Origin: Xenophilus arseniciresistens
GTDB taxonomy: Bacteria; Pseudomonadota; Gammaproteobacteria; Burkholderiales; Burkholderiaceae_C
DNA length: 64,000 nt
Direction: 5' to 3'
Assembly (NCBI RefSeq): GCF_028023875.1
Contig: NZ_JAQIPB010000014.1
Location: 48,975-112,974 of the forward strand
The notes beneath the pieces are model-generated. The model ran no database searches. It was given only the letters and a program-made list of their open reading frames with translations, and had not been told where the DNA came from. The translations under genes were made by a program, and so were the position numbers. This document shows, piece by piece, positions 61,957 through 64,000 of the stretch; the stretch's first letter is position 1; each line of letters begins with the position of its first letter.

Positions 61957-62825
61957 TCGACTACGAAAAAACCAAAGCCTGGCGTTCAGGCCCGGTGCGC
62001 CATGCCTATACCGAGCGCGACAGCATCCTCTATGCCCTGGGCATCGGCTTTGGCGCCGACCCGCTGGCGCAGGAGGAACTGGGCTTCGTCTATGAAAAGA
62101 AGCTGCAGGCCGTGCCCACCATGGCGGCGGTGCTGGCTTCGCCAGGCTTCTGGATGCGTGACAACAAGGAACTGGGCATCGACTTCCTCAAGCTCGTGCA
62201 TGGCGAGCAGGGCGTCACCATCCATTCGCCGCTGCCCGCTGCGGCCACCGTGCTGGGCGAAAGCCGCGTCACCCGCGTGGTGGACAAGGGAGAAGGCAAG
62301 GGTGCCGTGATGCATGTGGAGAAGACGCTGACCGACGAGGCCGACGGCCGCCTGCTCGCGACGGTGGAGATGGTGCTGTTCCTGCGCGGCGATGGCGGCT
62401 TCTCGCGCCAGGGCGGCGGCGATGAGCCGGCCGCGCCCGCGCCGGCCCTGCCCGATGCAGCGCCCGACCTGCGGGTGGAACTGCCCACGCGGGCCGATGC
62501 GGCTGTGCTCTATCGCCTCTCCGGCGACCTGAATCCGCTGCACATCGACCCTGCGGTGGCCGCCAAGGCCGGCTTTTCCCGGCCCATCCTGCACGGGCTG
62601 GCCACTTACGGCAATGCCTGCCGAATGGTGCTGGCCCAGTGCTGCGGCCACGACGCCTCACGGCTGCGCTCCATCCGCGCGCGGCTGAGCGCACCGGTTT
62701 ATCCGGGCGAGACCCTGGTGCTCGAGGGCTGGCGCCTGGGCGGCGACGCGCTGGCTTTCAGAGCCACGGTCAAGGAGCGCGAGGTGCAGGTGCTGGCCAA
62801 CGGACTGGCCAGCTGGGTCGCCTAG
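61953..62825 (+). CDS. MaoC-like enoyl-CoA hydratase 2 (two hot-dog domains)
   Basis: Protein of 290 residues. The C-terminal hot-dog domain has the full hydratase-2 motif YRLSGDLNPLHIDP with Asp192, Asn194 and His197, followed by AGFSRPILHGL. The N-terminal domain (about 1-145) is the inactive half common in double-hot-dog hydratases of the peroxisomal multifunctional type 2 kind. It hydrates 2-enoyl-CoA to the (R)-3-hydroxyacyl-CoA. ChsH-type hydratases precede the Ltp2 aldolase step in steroid side-chain breakdown. Last gene of the operon; a 15-bp hairpin follows. Confidence 0.92.
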   Translation: MIDYEKTKAWRSGPVRHAYTERDSILYALGIGFGADPLAQEELGFVYEKKLQAVPTMAAVLASPGFWMRDNKELGIDFLKLVHGEQGVTIHSPLPAAATVLGESRVTRVVDKGEGKGAVMHVEKTLTDEADGRLLATVEMVLFLRGDGGFSRQGGGDEPAAPAPALPDAAPDLRVELPTRADAAVLYRLSGDLNPLHIDPAVAAKAGFSRPILHGLATYGNACRMVLAQCCGHDASRLRSIRARLSAPVYPGETLVLEGWRLGGDALAFRATVKEREVQVLANGLASWVA

Positions 62826-62850
62826 CCGCAGTATTCGCTGCATCCGCGAC

Positions 62851-62884
62851 AGCCAAGCGCCATCGAGAACGATGGCGCTTGGCT
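62851..62884. terminator. Long hairpin between convergent operons (terminator)
   Basis: AGCCAAGCGCCATCG pairs perfectly with CGATGGCGCTTGGCT: 15 bp with an AGAA loop, between the hydratase and Bug (3) stops. The T-tract is weak (TTCATTGTT), but the position and stem fit a shared terminator. Confidence 0.75.
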
Positions 62885-62896
62885 TCATTGTTCCCG

Positions 62897-63880
62897 TCAG
62901 AGCTTCACGCGCCCCGCATCCACCAGCCTGCGCGTCAGGGCCAGCTGCTCATCCATGAAGCGCTGGGTGCGCTGTGCATTCCAGGGCTGGGGTTCGAAGC
63001 CCAGTTCCAGCAGCTTGTCCCGGATGTCGGGCATCACCAGGATGCGCGCAAGCTCCGCGCTGAGCTTGTCGACCACGGCCTGCGGCGTCTTGGCCGGCAC
63101 GAAGGCCGCGGCCCAGCCGGGCATGTCCACCTGCGGATAGCCCAGTTCGGCAAAGGTGGGCAACTGCGGATAGGCCGGGAAACGCGCGCTGCCCGCCACG
63201 GCCAGCGGCTTGATCCTGCCCGGATAGCGGTTCACGCCGCCCACCGAAACCACGGCCGCATCGATCTGCCCGCCCAGCAGATCCTGCAACGCGGGCGCCT
63301 CGCCCTTGTAGGGCACATGCACGGTCTCCACGCCGGCCGCCATGTTGAACAGCTCGCCCACGAAGTGGCCGCCCGATCCCTGGCCATAGGAGCCGTAGGA
63401 GACCTTGCCCGCGCGGGATTTGGCCAGTGCCACGAACTGCTCCAGCGTGGCCACCGGCAAGCCCTCCCGGATGCCGATCGCGATCGGTGTCAGGGCCAGC
63501 ATGCCCACCGGCTTGAGCTCTTCGAGCCGGTAACCGGGCTTGGGCATCAGCACCGTGTTGCTCAGCAGCGCGCTGTAGCCCACCAGCACGGTGTGGCCAT
63601 CGGGCGCCGACTGAGACACCGCGGAGGCCGCGATCGCGCCGCTGGCGCCGGGCCTGGATTCCACGATGCACGGCTGTCCCCAGGCATCGCTGAGCTTCTG
63701 GCCGATGAGCCGCATCATCGTGTCATGCCCGCCACCTGCAGGCGTGGGGATCACGAACTTGATCACCGAGTTCGGGTAGGCCGGCGCGGAAGCCTGCGCA
63801 GCTGCGGGCGCAAAGGCGCCGATGCCAAGTGTCCCGAGCGAGGCGAGGGCGCCCAGGGTCTGGCGGCGATTGAGGTTCAT
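62897..63880 (-). CDS. Bug/TctC-type tricarboxylate-transporter substrate-binding protein (3)
   Basis: Periplasmic binding protein of 327 residues with a twin-arginine-like N-terminus (NRRQT) and signal peptide (about 1-35, ending AQAS). Bug signatures: YPNSVIKFVIPTPAGGGHDTMMR start, the VESRPGASGAIAA ligand segment, and VETVHVPYKGE. AAGGAG lies ten bases before the ATG at 63880. It converges on the CoA-ester operon and may bring in its substrate. No transporter membrane genes nearby. The 120 bases upstream to the window end show no gene. Confidence 0.94.
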   Translation of the reverse strand: MNLNRRQTLGALASLGTLGIGAFAPAAAQASAPAYPNSVIKFVIPTPAGGGHDTMMRLIGQKLSDAWGQPCIVESRPGASGAIAASAVSQSAPDGHTVLVGYSALLSNTVLMPKPGYRLEELKPVGMLALTPIAIGIREGLPVATLEQFVALAKSRAGKVSYGSYGQGSGGHFVGELFNMAAGVETVHVPYKGEAPALQDLLGGQIDAAVVSVGGVNRYPGRIKPLAVAGSARFPAYPQLPTFAELGYPQVDMPGWAAAFVPAKTPQAVVDKLSAELARILVMPDIRDKLLELGFEPQPWNAQRTQRFMDEQLALTRRLVDAGRVKL

Positions 63881-64000
63881 GGGTTGTCTCCTTATATGTC
63901 TCAGATCATTCAAACTTCAGTCGTCAATGCAGTGAGGCCGGCCTTGACCGCTGAACGGGTTGACTCACCGCCGCGCAGCCTGTGTCTCCTTAGAGTGCAA

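Overview
The window is high-GC bacterial chromosome with dense, short-spaced genes. Gene content points to Burkholderiales, most likely Comamonadaceae: three Bug-type tricarboxylate-transporter binding proteins, a GapA-transketolase pair, DUF3606 and DUF2061 proteins, and a GC-rich intergenic palindrome that I associate with that family. I see no tRNA, rRNA, CRISPR array, prophage or insertion sequence.

Left part (1-12.3 kb), cell envelope. A truncated TerB-like gene is followed by the CreB/CreC two-component system, then a class A penicillin-binding protein and CreD on the opposite strand. Divergent from creD is a four-gene set: a VIT/von Willebrand A protein with a PEP-CTERM-like tail, an exosortase, an EpsI-like protein and an AsmA-like/GT51 peptidoglycan transglycosylase. 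A perfect TTCAC-N6-TTCAC element, the known CreB (cre tag) recognition pattern, lies between creD and the VIT gene. This suggests that CreBC may control a dedicated exosortase/target pair.

Middle (12.4-36.8 kb), housekeeping and accessory genes: a Fic protein, DbpA helicase, a Spy-like protein, the ybhP-clsB-ybhN phospholipid set, a metallophosphoesterase, CYTH-CHAD, YihY, SlyD-like PPIase, two near-identical orphan receiver proteins around a pirin gene, gapA-tkt, and speD-murU-SDR-pepP.

Right part (36.9-64 kb), catabolism. A flavin monooxygenase/Bug operon is followed by a divergent pair of operons. The minus operon holds SDR, cupin, KstD-like flavoprotein, NIPSNAP, an unrecognised protein and FAH. 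The plus operon holds TRAP DctPQM, IclR, NTF2-like, PRISE-like reductase and EthD. A Rieske oxygenase with its VanB-type reductase lies divergent from a Bug/PRISE/TIM-barrel operon. Last comes a CoA-ester module: a thiolase-superfamily protein lacking the thiolase cysteine, a DUF35 partner, two crotonases, an SDR and a hydratase-2. The first two resemble the Ltp2-ChsH2(DUF35) steroid side-chain aldolase. Three copies of an ATTGGTTC-type palindrome lie in the two divergent promoter regions of this part, so the Rieske and CoA-ester modules may form one regulon for a cyclic or side-chain-bearing acid. The substrate cannot be told from sequence alone.
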